Positions 1 through 5,952 are shown, counted from the first letter of the stretch. The stretch is 5,952 bases of DNA from Cytophagales bacterium (GCA_003500135.1 DNTA01000226.1:1-5952); one strand, 5' to 3'. Notes: generated from the sequence alone by a model not told the origin. A program made the numbers and translations.

Positions 1-56
1 ATTTTGGAGAAAAAACATTATTGCTTAGCTTTGCTAAGTTGAAAATACACGACTAA
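1..56 (+). CDS. Possible C-terminal tail of an upstream gene, perhaps a UvrD/PcrA-type helicase (partial)
   Basis: The reading frame beginning at base 3 is open from the window edge to a TAA at 54-56 and encodes FGEKTLLLSFAKLKIHD. The pattern G-x-K-x-L-L-L-x-F-A-K-L-K resembles, from memory, the extreme C-terminus of UvrD/PcrA-type helicases in Bacteroidota. Those enzymes are superfamily 1 DNA helicases acting in repair. Only 17 codons are visible, so this is an inference from a short tail. Frame 1 is also open, to a TGA at 40-42, but its translation looks less natural. The gap to the next start codon at 87 would be 30 bases, which would suit co-transcription. Confidence 0.35.
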   Translation, partial: FGEKTLLLSFAKLKIHD

Positions 57-86
57 TCCATTAGCATTCACGATAATATAGCATAG

Positions 87-716
87 ATGAACGATTACAA
101 CACCCAAAGAAATCCTTTAACACTGAAAGAATACGGAAGGAACATCCAGAAACTGGTCAACTATATCAAGTCAATTGATGACCGCGACAAACGGACGCAA
201 TATGCCTATACTTTGGTAGATTTGATGAAACAGATCAACCCTGGCTCAAAAGATACACAGGAAAATTATCAGAAAATTTGGGATGATTTGTTCATTATTG
301 CTGACTTTGAACTCGATGTTGATCATCCATATCCAATTCCTGATAAGGAAACCTTAACCAGAAAACCGGATCGCGTACGATACCAGACGGGAGCAGTTAA
401 ATTCAAAAACTATGGAAGGAACTTCCAGCTTTTGGTAGAGGAGGCCGACAAAATGGAAGAACCCGAGGATCGGGAAAAAGCAGTGATTTACCTGGGCAGG
501 CTGATGAAAAGTCTGAATACAATGTGGAACAAAGAAAACATCGACGATAAAACGGTAATTGAAAACCTGAAATCTATTTCAAGAGGAAAACTGGATATTG
601 ATCTCGATAAGGTACGCGAGCACAACCTTTTCGATCCGTTCGTAAAAGAGCGCCCCAACAAAGGGAATAATCAAAAACGCAGAGGAAGTAACCAAAACCG
701 TCGCAGAAGAAATTAA
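87..716 (+). CDS. DUF4290 domain protein, function unknown
   Basis: This 209-residue protein is recognised as a DUF4290 family member from its opening (MNDYNTQRNP), the YGRNIQKLV block and the later FELDVDHPYPIP stretch; the family is essentially confined to Bacteroidota and has no assigned function that I know of. There is no signal peptide or membrane segment, so it is probably cytoplasmic. Residues 16-51 and 109-144 are related to each other (YGRN-x-Q-x-LV at the start, L-x-x-LMK near the end), so the core appears to be an internal duplication. The tail (about 187-209) is strongly basic and Asn/Arg-rich, ending RRRRN, which would suit nucleic acid or other polyanion binding (inference). 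The ATG at 87 lacks a Shine-Dalgarno site, as is usual in this phylum. Its TAA shares one base with the ATG of murA, so the two are probably translationally coupled. Confidence 0.85.
   Translation: MNDYNTQRNPLTLKEYGRNIQKLVNYIKSIDDRDKRTQYAYTLVDLMKQINPGSKDTQENYQKIWDDLFIIADFELDVDHPYPIPDKETLTRKPDRVRYQTGAVKFKNYGRNFQLLVEEADKMEEPEDREKAVIYLGRLMKSLNTMWNKENIDDKTVIENLKSISRGKLDIDLDKVREHNLFDPFVKERPNKGNNQKRRGSNQNRRRRN
132..239 (+). repeat. Internal repeat copy 1 of the DUF4290 protein (residues 16-51)
   Basis: This segment encodes a block starting YGRNIQKLV and ending LMKQIN. Aligned without gaps to the block at 411-518 it gives 13 identities in 36 residues (Y, G, R, N, Q, L, V, R, L, L, M, K, N by my manual count). 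The bases GGAAGGAAC followed by TCCAG are shared by both copies at the start. It is an ancient protein-level duplication, not a recent DNA repeat. Confidence 0.7.
411..518 (+). repeat. Internal repeat copy 2 of the DUF4290 protein (residues 109-144)
   Basis: This segment encodes a block starting YGRNFQLLV and ending LMKSLN, and is the second copy of the block at 132-239. The repeat offset is 93 residues. Both copies read as amphipathic helical sequence with many charged residues between the conserved ends, suggesting two similar helical subdomains (inference). Confidence 0.7.
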
Positions 717-2032
717 TGGCGTCATTTAGAGTAAAGGGCGGGCAAACACTTCATGGTGACATTACCCCGCAAGGAGCCAAAAACGAAGCGCTCCAAATTA
801 TTTGTGCTGTTCTATTAACGCCGGCGCCTGTCACGATCCATAACCTTCCCAACATCAGGGATGTCAACAAGCTGATCGAGCTGATATCGGAAATGGGCGT
901 AAGTGTAGAAAAAACCGGTTCGGAATCTTACCGGTTCACAGCTAAAAAAATCAACCTCGATTTTCTCGAAACACTTGAATTCAAGGAAAAGGCGGCGTCC
1001 TTGCGTGGTTCGGTAATGATCATCGGTCCCTTATTGGCGCGATATGGGAAGGCAAGGCTTCCGAAACCCGGAGGGGACAAAATCGGTCGCAGGCGGCTTG
1101 ATACGCACTTCTATGGATTTCAAAAACTAGGCGCTGAGTTCAATTTCGACTATCACGACAACTTTTACAGTATAGACGCCAGCCACATGAAGGGCAATTA
1201 TATGCTGCTTGATGAGGCATCGGTTACCGGTACAGCCAATATTATCATGGCGGCTGTGTTGACGCCGGGCAAAACCACGATTTACAATGCTGCCTGCGAG
1301 CCCTACCTGCAACAACTTTGTCGTATGCTCAACCGGATGGGCGCGAAAATCACAGGTGTGGGTTCCAACCTGCTATACATTGAAGGTGTGAAAGAATTGG
1401 TCGGAACCGAGCATACTCTTCTGCCCGACATGATCGAAGTGGGCAGTTTCATCGGCCTTGCTGCCATGACACAATCGGAGATCACCATAAAAAATGCCGG
1501 CATTGAGCATTTAGGGATTATCCCAGAATCGTTTAAACGCCTGGGCATTAACATGGATTTCATAGGTGACGATATTTTTATTCCTGCCCAGGAGACATAC
1601 GAGGTGGAAACATTTATTGATGGCTCCATTATGACACTTTCCGATGCACCCTGGCCCGGATTAACGCCGGACCTGTTAAGTGTATTGCTGGTAGTTGCCA
1701 CCCAGGCGAGAGGAACGGTACTCATTCACCAGAAAATGTTTGAAAGCCGTTTGTTTTTTGTGGATAAGCTTATCGATATGGGTGCTCAGATCATTTTATG
1801 TGACCCCCACCGCGCCACCATTATTGGCCTGGACAGGAAAACAGATTTGAGGGGTATCAAAATGACCTCACCCGATATACGTGCCGGTGTGGCCCTGCTG
1901 ATTGCAGCCTTATCTGCTAAAGGGACCAGCGAGATATTTAATATTGAACAGATCGACCGCGGTTACCAGCATATCGATACGAGGCTCCGCAATCTGGGCG
2001 CCGAGATCCAGCGCATAGATCATAATGATTAG
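716..2032 (+). CDS. murA: UDP-N-acetylglucosamine 1-carboxyvinyltransferase MurA, Cys-to-Asp type
   Basis: MurA transfers enolpyruvate from phosphoenolpyruvate to UDP-GlcNAc, the first committed step of peptidoglycan synthesis, in the cytoplasm. The 438-residue product is slightly longer than E. coli MurA (about 419) and appears full length. Visible active-site landmarks, matched to E. coli numbering from memory, are K22/N23 in GAKNEAL, R97 (E. coli R91), the loop GGDKIGRRRLDTH at 119-131 with R126 (R120), D319 in PWPGLTPDL (D305) and R389 in SPDIRAG (R397). The loop residue that is Cys115 in E. coli is Asp121 here. That Asp form is catalytically competent in other bacteria and is insensitive to fosfomycin, which alkylates the Cys. 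The start ATG at 716 overlaps the DUF4290 stop (TAATG) and has no clear Shine-Dalgarno site, so translation probably depends on the upstream gene. A terminator follows at 2054. Confidence 0.97.
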   Translation: MASFRVKGGQTLHGDITPQGAKNEALQIICAVLLTPAPVTIHNLPNIRDVNKLIELISEMGVSVEKTGSESYRFTAKKINLDFLETLEFKEKAASLRGSVMIIGPLLARYGKARLPKPGGDKIGRRRLDTHFYGFQKLGAEFNFDYHDNFYSIDASHMKGNYMLLDEASVTGTANIIMAAVLTPGKTTIYNAACEPYLQQLCRMLNRMGAKITGVGSNLLYIEGVKELVGTEHTLLPDMIEVGSFIGLAAMTQSEITIKNAGIEHLGIIPESFKRLGINMDFIGDDIFIPAQETYEVETFIDGSIMTLSDAPWPGLTPDLLSVLLVVATQARGTVLIHQKMFESRLFFVDKLIDMGAQIILCDPHRATIIGLDRKTDLRGIKMTSPDIRAGVALLIAALSAKGTSEIFNIEQIDRGYQHIDTRLRNLGAEIQRIDHND

Positions 2033-2053
2033 GAAAAAAATTTAAATTACATA

Positions 2054-2086
2054 AAAAAAGACCGGTTATGATAACCGGTCTTTTTT
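2054..2086. terminator. Bidirectional Rho-independent terminator between murA and dnaN
   Basis: This is a 33-base perfect inverted repeat. The GC-rich core stem GACCGGTTA (2060-2068) pairs with TAACCGGTC (2072-2080) around a TGA loop, and is flanked by an A-run at 2054-2059 and a T-run at 2081-2086. It therefore gives a stem plus U-tract on either strand and can end both the rightward murA transcript and the leftward dnaN transcript. It begins 21 bases after the murA stop and ends 21 bases before the dnaN stop. Confidence 0.93.
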
Positions 2087-2107
2087 CGTTTAACCTAAAT
2101 GATATTA

Positions 2108-3232
2108 TTACACGTAATTATTCAACATTACTGGCATTACGAGCATTAAAATATCCTCGTTATCACCTTTTTCTTTTGGGATGATCAAACCGGCGCGATT
2201 GGGCTCAGAAAGCTTTAATGTTATTTCTTTGCTTTCAATATTATTGAGCATTTCAATCAGAAAACGCGCATTAAAACCAATTTCAATGTCTTCACCGTCG
2301 TGCTCACAGGCCAGCCTTTCATTGGCTTCATTGGAAAAATCGAGGTCTTCAGCAGATATCTGCAGCTCACTCCCGGTGATCTTCAAACGGACCTGATTGG
2401 TGGTTTTGTTCGCATAGATTGATATCCTTTTCAAGGAGCTCAACAATTCGCCTCTGTCGATTGTCATTTCGTTGTTATTGTCGTTCGGGATCACGTTTTC
2501 ATAATCCGGATAACGCTCATCGATCAAACGGCAGATCATTTTGATATTGTTGAAATGGAAAAAGGCATTCGCCATATTGAATTCAATAGTTACATTGGAA
2601 TTCTCTGACGGTAATGTAGCCTTTAACAAATTTAGCGCCTTGCGAGGGATGATGATGGCATTATTGTCATCCGATACCACATCTACCCGTCGGTAGCGGA
2701 TCAGACGGTGACCATCCGTTGCCACAAAAGTGGTATTGGTATCCGATAAATTGACGTACACACCGGTCATAGCTGGTCTTAGCTCGTCATTACTGGTAGC
2801 AAAAATTGTATTGCCAATGGCTCTGGCCAGTGCATCGGTGGAAATATCAACCGCATACCCGTCGCTTACTTCCGGTATTTTCGGAAAGTCCGTGGCATTT
2901 TCACCGGATAACTTATAACGACCGATATCAGAGCTGATTTCGATCGAATATGTTTCCGGGTCGATACTGAAGGTAACGGGTTGCTCCGGAAGGTTTTTAA
3001 GGGTATCCATCAATATTTTGGCCGGCACCGCTATACTTCCGCTTTCTTTGGATTCTACCTCCAGTTCAGTGATCATGGAAGTCTGCAGGTCCGAGGCCGA
3101 TACGGTTAACTTACCCTCTTTTATTTCGAAAAGAAAATTTTCCAATATGGGTACCACAGGGTTTATTGTGATTACTCCGTTGATATTGGTTAACTGCTTC
3201 AGCAGTGTAGATGAAGAAACGATAAACTTCAT
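2108..3232 (-). CDS. dnaN: DNA polymerase III beta subunit (sliding clamp)
   Basis: DnaN forms the ring-shaped dimeric clamp that tethers DNA polymerase III to DNA and also docks repair and initiation-control proteins. The 374-residue product matches the family length (366 in E. coli) and shows the expected three-domain landmarks: MKFIVSSSTLL at the N-terminus, NDELRPAMTGVY at 148-159, ATDGHRL at 171-177 (part of the protein-binding cleft), and CRLIDERYPDYENVIP at 234-249. The C-terminal VMPVML (365-370) is the cleft-lining segment equivalent to VMPMRL in E. coli, followed by a four-residue NNYV extension that I associate with Bacteroidota. The ATG at 3232 gives the canonical N-terminus; an AGGA lies only three bases upstream, so no functional Shine-Dalgarno site is evident. 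The gene is convergent with murA, divergent from the phosphorylase gene, and has no dnaA or recF next to it, so it is probably monocistronic. Confidence 0.97.
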   Translation of the reverse strand: MKFIVSSSTLLKQLTNINGVITINPVVPILENFLFEIKEGKLTVSASDLQTSMITELEVESKESGSIAVPAKILMDTLKNLPEQPVTFSIDPETYSIEISSDIGRYKLSGENATDFPKIPEVSDGYAVDISTDALARAIGNTIFATSNDELRPAMTGVYVNLSDTNTTFVATDGHRLIRYRRVDVVSDDNNAIIIPRKALNLLKATLPSENSNVTIEFNMANAFFHFNNIKMICRLIDERYPDYENVIPNDNNNEMTIDRGELLSSLKRISIYANKTTNQVRLKITGSELQISAEDLDFSNEANERLACEHDGEDIEIGFNARFLIEMLNNIESKEITLKLSEPNRAGLIIPKEKGDNEDILMLVMPVMLNNYV

Positions 3233-3315
3233 ATGTCCTGTCTAATTTCAGATGAATTAATGGCCGGTAAATTTAAGAAGATTTGCGAAAAAATTAAGCT
3301 ATTTAGGAACTTACC

Positions 3316-3342
3316 CCGCGCATCCCGCCAGCCTGTGCGTGG
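3316..3342. other. GC-rich hairpin in the dnaN/PNP divergent gap
   Basis: CCGCGCA (3316-3322) can pair with TGCGTGG (3336-3342), giving seven base pairs including one G-U, around a 13-base loop that is itself C-rich. It lies in an otherwise AT-rich 188-base intergenic region. There is no adjoining T-run on either side, so it is not a standard terminator. It could be a 5' UTR element of dnaN, an operator, or chance; its role is unknown. Confidence 0.3.
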
Positions 3343-3390
3343 CAAAGTACAATTTTATTTGTTAAGTCCACAATTTGCACAGCTTTTTAC

Positions 3391-3398
3391 TACTTTTG
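3391..3398 (+). promoter_or_regulatory. Candidate Bacteroidota -7 promoter box for the PNP-ccoI unit
   Basis: TACTTTTG fits the Bacteroidota -7 consensus TAnnTTTG exactly and ends 22 bases before the ATG of the phosphorylase gene, implying a short leader. The expected -33 TTTG is not at the usual distance: the nearest TTTG copies are at 3374-3377 (13-base spacer) and 3358-3361 (29-base spacer). The call therefore rests on the -7 box alone. Confidence 0.4.
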
Positions 3399-3420
3399 TT
3401 GCGATTTAAAAACAGTAAGA

Positions 3421-4233
3421 ATGCTTGAAAAAATAAAGGGGACTGTTGAATTTATTCAGTCAAAATATTCCAAACGACCACAAATAGGAATTATACTTGG
3501 GACCGGCCTGGGCGCATTGGTAGATGATATTGATGTTGAGGAAGTAATTGAATACGAAAAGATACCCAACTTTCCGGTTTCAACCGTTGAAAGTCACCAT
3601 GGACGCCTGATCTTTGGCAAAATTTCGGGCAAGACCGTGGTAGTAATGCAGGGGCGCTTTCACTATTACGAAGGATATTCTGCTCAGGAAATCACCTTTC
3701 CCATACGCGTGTTTAAGTTTTTGGGGATTGAAAAATTGCTGATCAGTAATGCTTCGGGAGGCTTAAATCCCGATCATGCAGTTAGCGATCTTATGATCAT
3801 GACCGATCACATCAATTTACATCCGGGGAATCCTTTGCGAGGAAAGAACAATGCGGGATTGGGCCCTCGCTTCCCCGATATGAGCGAGCCTTATGATCAT
3901 AAAATGATTGATCAGGCGTTGAAGATCGCTGAACAGCATCGTATTAAGGTGCATAAAGGTGTATATGCAAGCGTTACCGGGCCCAACCTGGAAACGCCCG
4001 CTGAATACAAATTTATGAGGATCATTGGAGCTGACGCGGTGGGCATGTCGACTGTTCCTGAATGCATTGTGGCAAGGCAGATGGATATCCCCGTTTTTGC
4101 CATATCCATAATAACTGATTTGGGTGTGCCGGGGAAAATTGAAAAAATTAGTGTAGAAGATGTGATTATGGCCGCCAATAGCGCAGAACCCAAAATGACT
4201 TTGATCTTTAAAGAGTTAATTGCGTTGCAATAA
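3421..4233 (+). CDS. punA: Purine nucleoside phosphorylase, trimeric (human PNP-like) family
   Basis: PNP cleaves purine (deoxy)nucleosides with phosphate to free base and (deoxy)ribose-1-phosphate for purine salvage in the cytoplasm. The 270-residue product has the family landmarks in order: GTGLG (27-31) and H60 in SHHGRLIFG for phosphate binding, GRFHYYEG (78-85), NASGGLN (110-116), GPRFPDM (149-154), TGPNLETPAEY (186-196) with the base-binding Glu191, and VGMSTVPE (207-214). Two positions differ from human PNP: Asp233 replaces the base-binding Asn243, and Val245 replaces His257, which contacts the ribose 5'-hydroxyl. Both resemble methylthioadenosine phosphorylase, while Glu191 stays PNP-like. 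Substrate range may therefore include adenine nucleosides (inference). The ATG at 3421 fits the family N-terminus and has no Shine-Dalgarno site. The stop lies 23 bases before ccoI with no terminator between them. Confidence 0.93.
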   Translation: MLEKIKGTVEFIQSKYSKRPQIGIILGTGLGALVDDIDVEEVIEYEKIPNFPVSTVESHHGRLIFGKISGKTVVVMQGRFHYYEGYSAQEITFPIRVFKFLGIEKLLISNASGGLNPDHAVSDLMIMTDHINLHPGNPLRGKNNAGLGPRFPDMSEPYDHKMIDQALKIAEQHRIKVHKGVYASVTGPNLETPAEYKFMRIIGADAVGMSTVPECIVARQMDIPVFAISIITDLGVPGKIEKISVEDVIMAANSAEPKMTLIFKELIALQ

Positions 4234-4242
4234 TATGAATTG

Positions 4243-4251
4243 AAGGAGGTG
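4243..4251 (+). promoter_or_regulatory. Strong Shine-Dalgarno site fixing the GTG start of ccoI
   Basis: AAGGAGGTG is a nine-base uninterrupted match to the complement of the 16S rRNA 3' end. GGAGG ends seven bases before the GTG at 4257, an ideal spacing. An in-frame TGA at 4236-4238 rules out a start further upstream other than a rare ATT, so the site decides the start. None of the other three starts with visible upstream sequence on the + strand has a comparable site. Confidence 0.85.
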
Positions 4252-4256
4252 GAAAA

Positions 4257-5952
4257 GTGCCGGGTAAGGACAAGGAAATAGTGGAATGTTATCATTGTGG
4301 CGACGAATGCCTCGATGAATTGATCGTTTTTGATGATAAGAATTTCTGTTGCCACGGTTGTAAAACCGTGTATGAAATCCTGAAAGAGAACGATCTGTGC
4401 ACCTATTACGACCTCGATAAAAACCCGGGCATCAGTCTGAAAAGCCGGGATTTTGATGATAAGTATGCTTTTCTGGACAATGACGAGATCAATAAAACCC
4501 TTGCCGATTATGCCGATGAGCATCGGGCGCGTTTTACCTTTTATATACCGGCCATCCATTGCAGCTCGTGTATATGGCTACTTGAAAATTTGTACCAACT
4601 CAAAGAAGGTGTGGCCAATAGCAGGGTCAATTTTGTAAAGAAAGAGTTGCTGGTCGATATCAATACCGATGAGATCAGCCTGCGTGAACTGGTGGAGCAG
4701 CTCGCCACTTTGGGTTATGGGCCCTCCATTAATCTGGACAATAAAAACCAATCCCGGCAAAAAGCACACAACCGGCAGATCTATCTCAAAATAGGCGTGG
4801 CAGGGTTTGCCTTTGGAAATATAATGCTCCTGTCTTTTCCGGAGTACTTCGGCTTTGAAGGGCTAACCGATGTGCGCATACAGCAATTTATCAAATGGCT
4901 CAATCTGGCCCTTTCGCTTCCTGTCGTTTTGTATTGCAGCTCTGAGTACTATGTCTCCGCCTACAAAGGCCTTAAGCACAAGTTTATCAATATCGATGTG
5001 CCTATCACCATCGGTATTTTTGCCCTCTTTGGCAGAAGCCTTTACGAAGTGCTTATGGGTCTGGGGCCCGGATATTTCGATTCGTTGGCCGGGCTTTTAT
5101 TCTTTATATTGATAGGGAAGTGGTTTCAGAACTACACGTATGAAGGGCTTTCTTTCGAACGTGACTATAAAGCCTATTTTCCGCTCGCGGTCAATCGCCA
5201 AAATGGCTCCGGAAAGGAGAGTGTGCTCGTAAGCCAGCTTGAAGTAGGCGATTTGATAGAGGTGCGCAATAAAGAAGTGATACCGGCTGATTGTACCTTA
5301 CAAAGCAACCGGGCCAATATTGATTTCAGCTTTGTTACGGGAGAAGCGGATACGGTAGCCAAAAAAAATGGGGATTATGTATATGCCGGGGGGAGGCAAG
5401 CCGGGCCGGCCATTTGGCTCAAAGTTGAAAAGACGGTATCGCAGAGCTACCTGACCCAGCTTTGGAACAACGAGGCCTTTCTGAAACATGAACACACGGA
5501 ATTCGAGTCGCTGGTCAATCGCATTTCCAAATACTTTACCTTTGCGGTTTTATTTATAGCCACTGCCTCATTGATAGGTTGGGCCGGCACGGATTTGTCT
5601 ACGGGCATCATGGCCTTTATTTCGGTGTTAATTGTGGCCTGTCCCTGCGCCTTATCTCTTGCTACGCCCTTTACACTTGGTAATACCATGCGGATTTTTG
5701 GCAGGAATAAATTCTATGTCAAAAATACAGGCGCCATAGAGAAAATGGTGAATATCGATGAAGTGGTGTTTGATAAAACGGGAACCATCACGGTCAATCA
5801 GGCAAGCGAAATAAGTTTCGAGTCAAAAATGTGGAATGATCATTTTGCCTTAATTGCAGCTAACATGACACGGCAATCCACTCATCCCACCAGCCAGGCG
5901 ATCCATAAAGAACTTGGGACCGATGCGACTATTGAATTTAACCGGTTTGAAG
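4257..5952 (+). CDS. ccoI: Copper-translocating P-type ATPase CcoI/FixI, cbb3 oxidase assembly type (3' end outside window)
   Basis: This P1B-type ATPase moves copper across the inner membrane using ATP and, in the CcoI/FixI group, supplies cytochrome cbb3 oxidase assembly. The 565 visible codons show, in order: a cysteine-rich N-terminal domain (C11, C14, C18, C31, C32, C35) like the metal-binding domain preceding FixI-type ATPases; an HMA-like domain with HCSSC (C102, C105); membrane segments at about 174-195, 210-229, 247-265 and 275-293; the actuator domain with TGE at 361-363; segments at about 425-445 and 450-478 containing the CPC metal site (462-464); the phosphorylated Asp506 in DKTGT; and STHP (541-544) of the nucleotide-binding domain. 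The rest of the ATP-binding domain, the GDGxND hinge and the last two helices lie beyond the window. The actuator motif reads TGEADTV rather than the common TGESxPV. The start is a GTG with a very strong Shine-Dalgarno site, 23 bases after the PNP stop. Confidence 0.93.
   Translation, partial: MPGKDKEIVECYHCGDECLDELIVFDDKNFCCHGCKTVYEILKENDLCTYYDLDKNPGISLKSRDFDDKYAFLDNDEINKTLADYADEHRARFTFYIPAIHCSSCIWLLENLYQLKEGVANSRVNFVKKELLVDINTDEISLRELVEQLATLGYGPSINLDNKNQSRQKAHNRQIYLKIGVAGFAFGNIMLLSFPEYFGFEGLTDVRIQQFIKWLNLALSLPVVLYCSSEYYVSAYKGLKHKFINIDVPITIGIFALFGRSLYEVLMGLGPGYFDSLAGLLFFILIGKWFQNYTYEGLSFERDYKAYFPLAVNRQNGSGKESVLVSQLEVGDLIEVRNKEVIPADCTLQSNRANIDFSFVTGEADTVAKKNGDYVYAGGRQAGPAIWLKVEKTVSQSYLTQLWNNEAFLKHEHTEFESLVNRISKYFTFAVLFIATASLIGWAGTDLSTGIMAFISVLIVACPCALSLATPFTLGNTMRIFGRNKFYVKNTGAIEKMVNIDEVVFDKTGTITVNQASEISFESKMWNDHFALIAANMTRQSTHPTSQAIHKELGTDATIEFNRFE

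Noticed and set aside
24..38. Six-pair hairpin CTTAGC-TTT-GCTAAG near the left edge, possible terminator
   Set aside because: It is short and AT-containing, has no T-run after it, and lies inside what is probably the last codons of the upstream gene.
912..934. Two ACCGGTT copies in murA matching the terminator stem motif
   Set aside because: They are in coding sequence, are only seven bases long, and have no arrangement that would form a regulatory structure.
1303..1725. A 140-codon open frame on the - strand inside murA
   Set aside because: It is fully antisense to conserved murA sequence and has no family resemblance or start signal.
3268..3275. TAAATTTA as a possible -7 box for dnaN on the - strand
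   Set aside because: It departs from TAnnTTTG at the key final G, is its own reverse complement in an AT-rich stretch, and has no matching -33 element.
3741..3927. Eight GATC sites in 187 bases of the PNP gene, including CTTATGATCAT twice exactly 100 bases apart
   Set aside because: All lie in conserved coding sequence and arise from Asp, Ile and Met codons; GATC is also frequent in murA and dnaN, so I read it as codon context rather than an origin- or methylation-related cluster.
4235..4243. ATG at 4235 as an alternative ccoI start
   Set aside because: It is out of frame with ccoI and meets a TGA after one further codon.
3912..4559. A 215-codon open frame on the - strand across the PNP/ccoI junction
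   Set aside because: It is antisense to two well-supported genes, its translation is Ile-rich with no recognisable motif, and it reads as a shadow of the + strand coding pattern.

Overview
The window looks like chromosomal DNA from a member of the Bacteroidota. Evidence: a DUF4290-type protein directly coupled to murA, a MurA with Asp in place of the catalytic Cys, a DnaN ending in a VMPVML core plus a short NNYV tail, a TAnnTTTG-like promoter box, and mostly absent Shine-Dalgarno sites. The final gene, a copper P-type ATPase of the cytochrome cbb3 assembly type, suggests an organism that respires oxygen. I see no mobile element, tRNA, rRNA or CRISPR array, and composition is even across the genes.

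Layout: (1) Positions 1-56 probably hold the last codons of an upstream gene, possibly a UvrD/PcrA helicase. (2) On the + strand, a DUF4290 gene (87-716) overlaps murA (716-2032) by one base. (3) A perfectly palindromic bidirectional terminator (2054-2086) separates murA from dnaN, which runs on the - strand (2108-3232). (4) A 188-base divergent gap (3233-3420) holds a GC-rich hairpin and a candidate promoter. (5) On the + strand, a trimeric-type purine nucleoside phosphorylase (3421-4233) is followed after 23 bases by a GTG-started ccoI/fixI gene (4257 onward), cut by the window end after 565 codons.

The genes are housekeeping: peptidoglycan precursor synthesis (MurA), replication processivity (DnaN), purine salvage (PNP) and copper delivery for respiration (CcoI). 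Only DUF4290-murA (overlap) and PNP-ccoI (short gap, no terminator) look co-transcribed.

I did not find a previously undescribed system. The points most worth checking are residue- and signal-level: the Cys-to-Asp change in MurA; two PNP specificity positions that resemble methylthioadenosine phosphorylase; an internal duplication in the uncharacterised DUF4290 protein; and a nine-base Shine-Dalgarno match before the GTG start of ccoI, unlike every other gene here.
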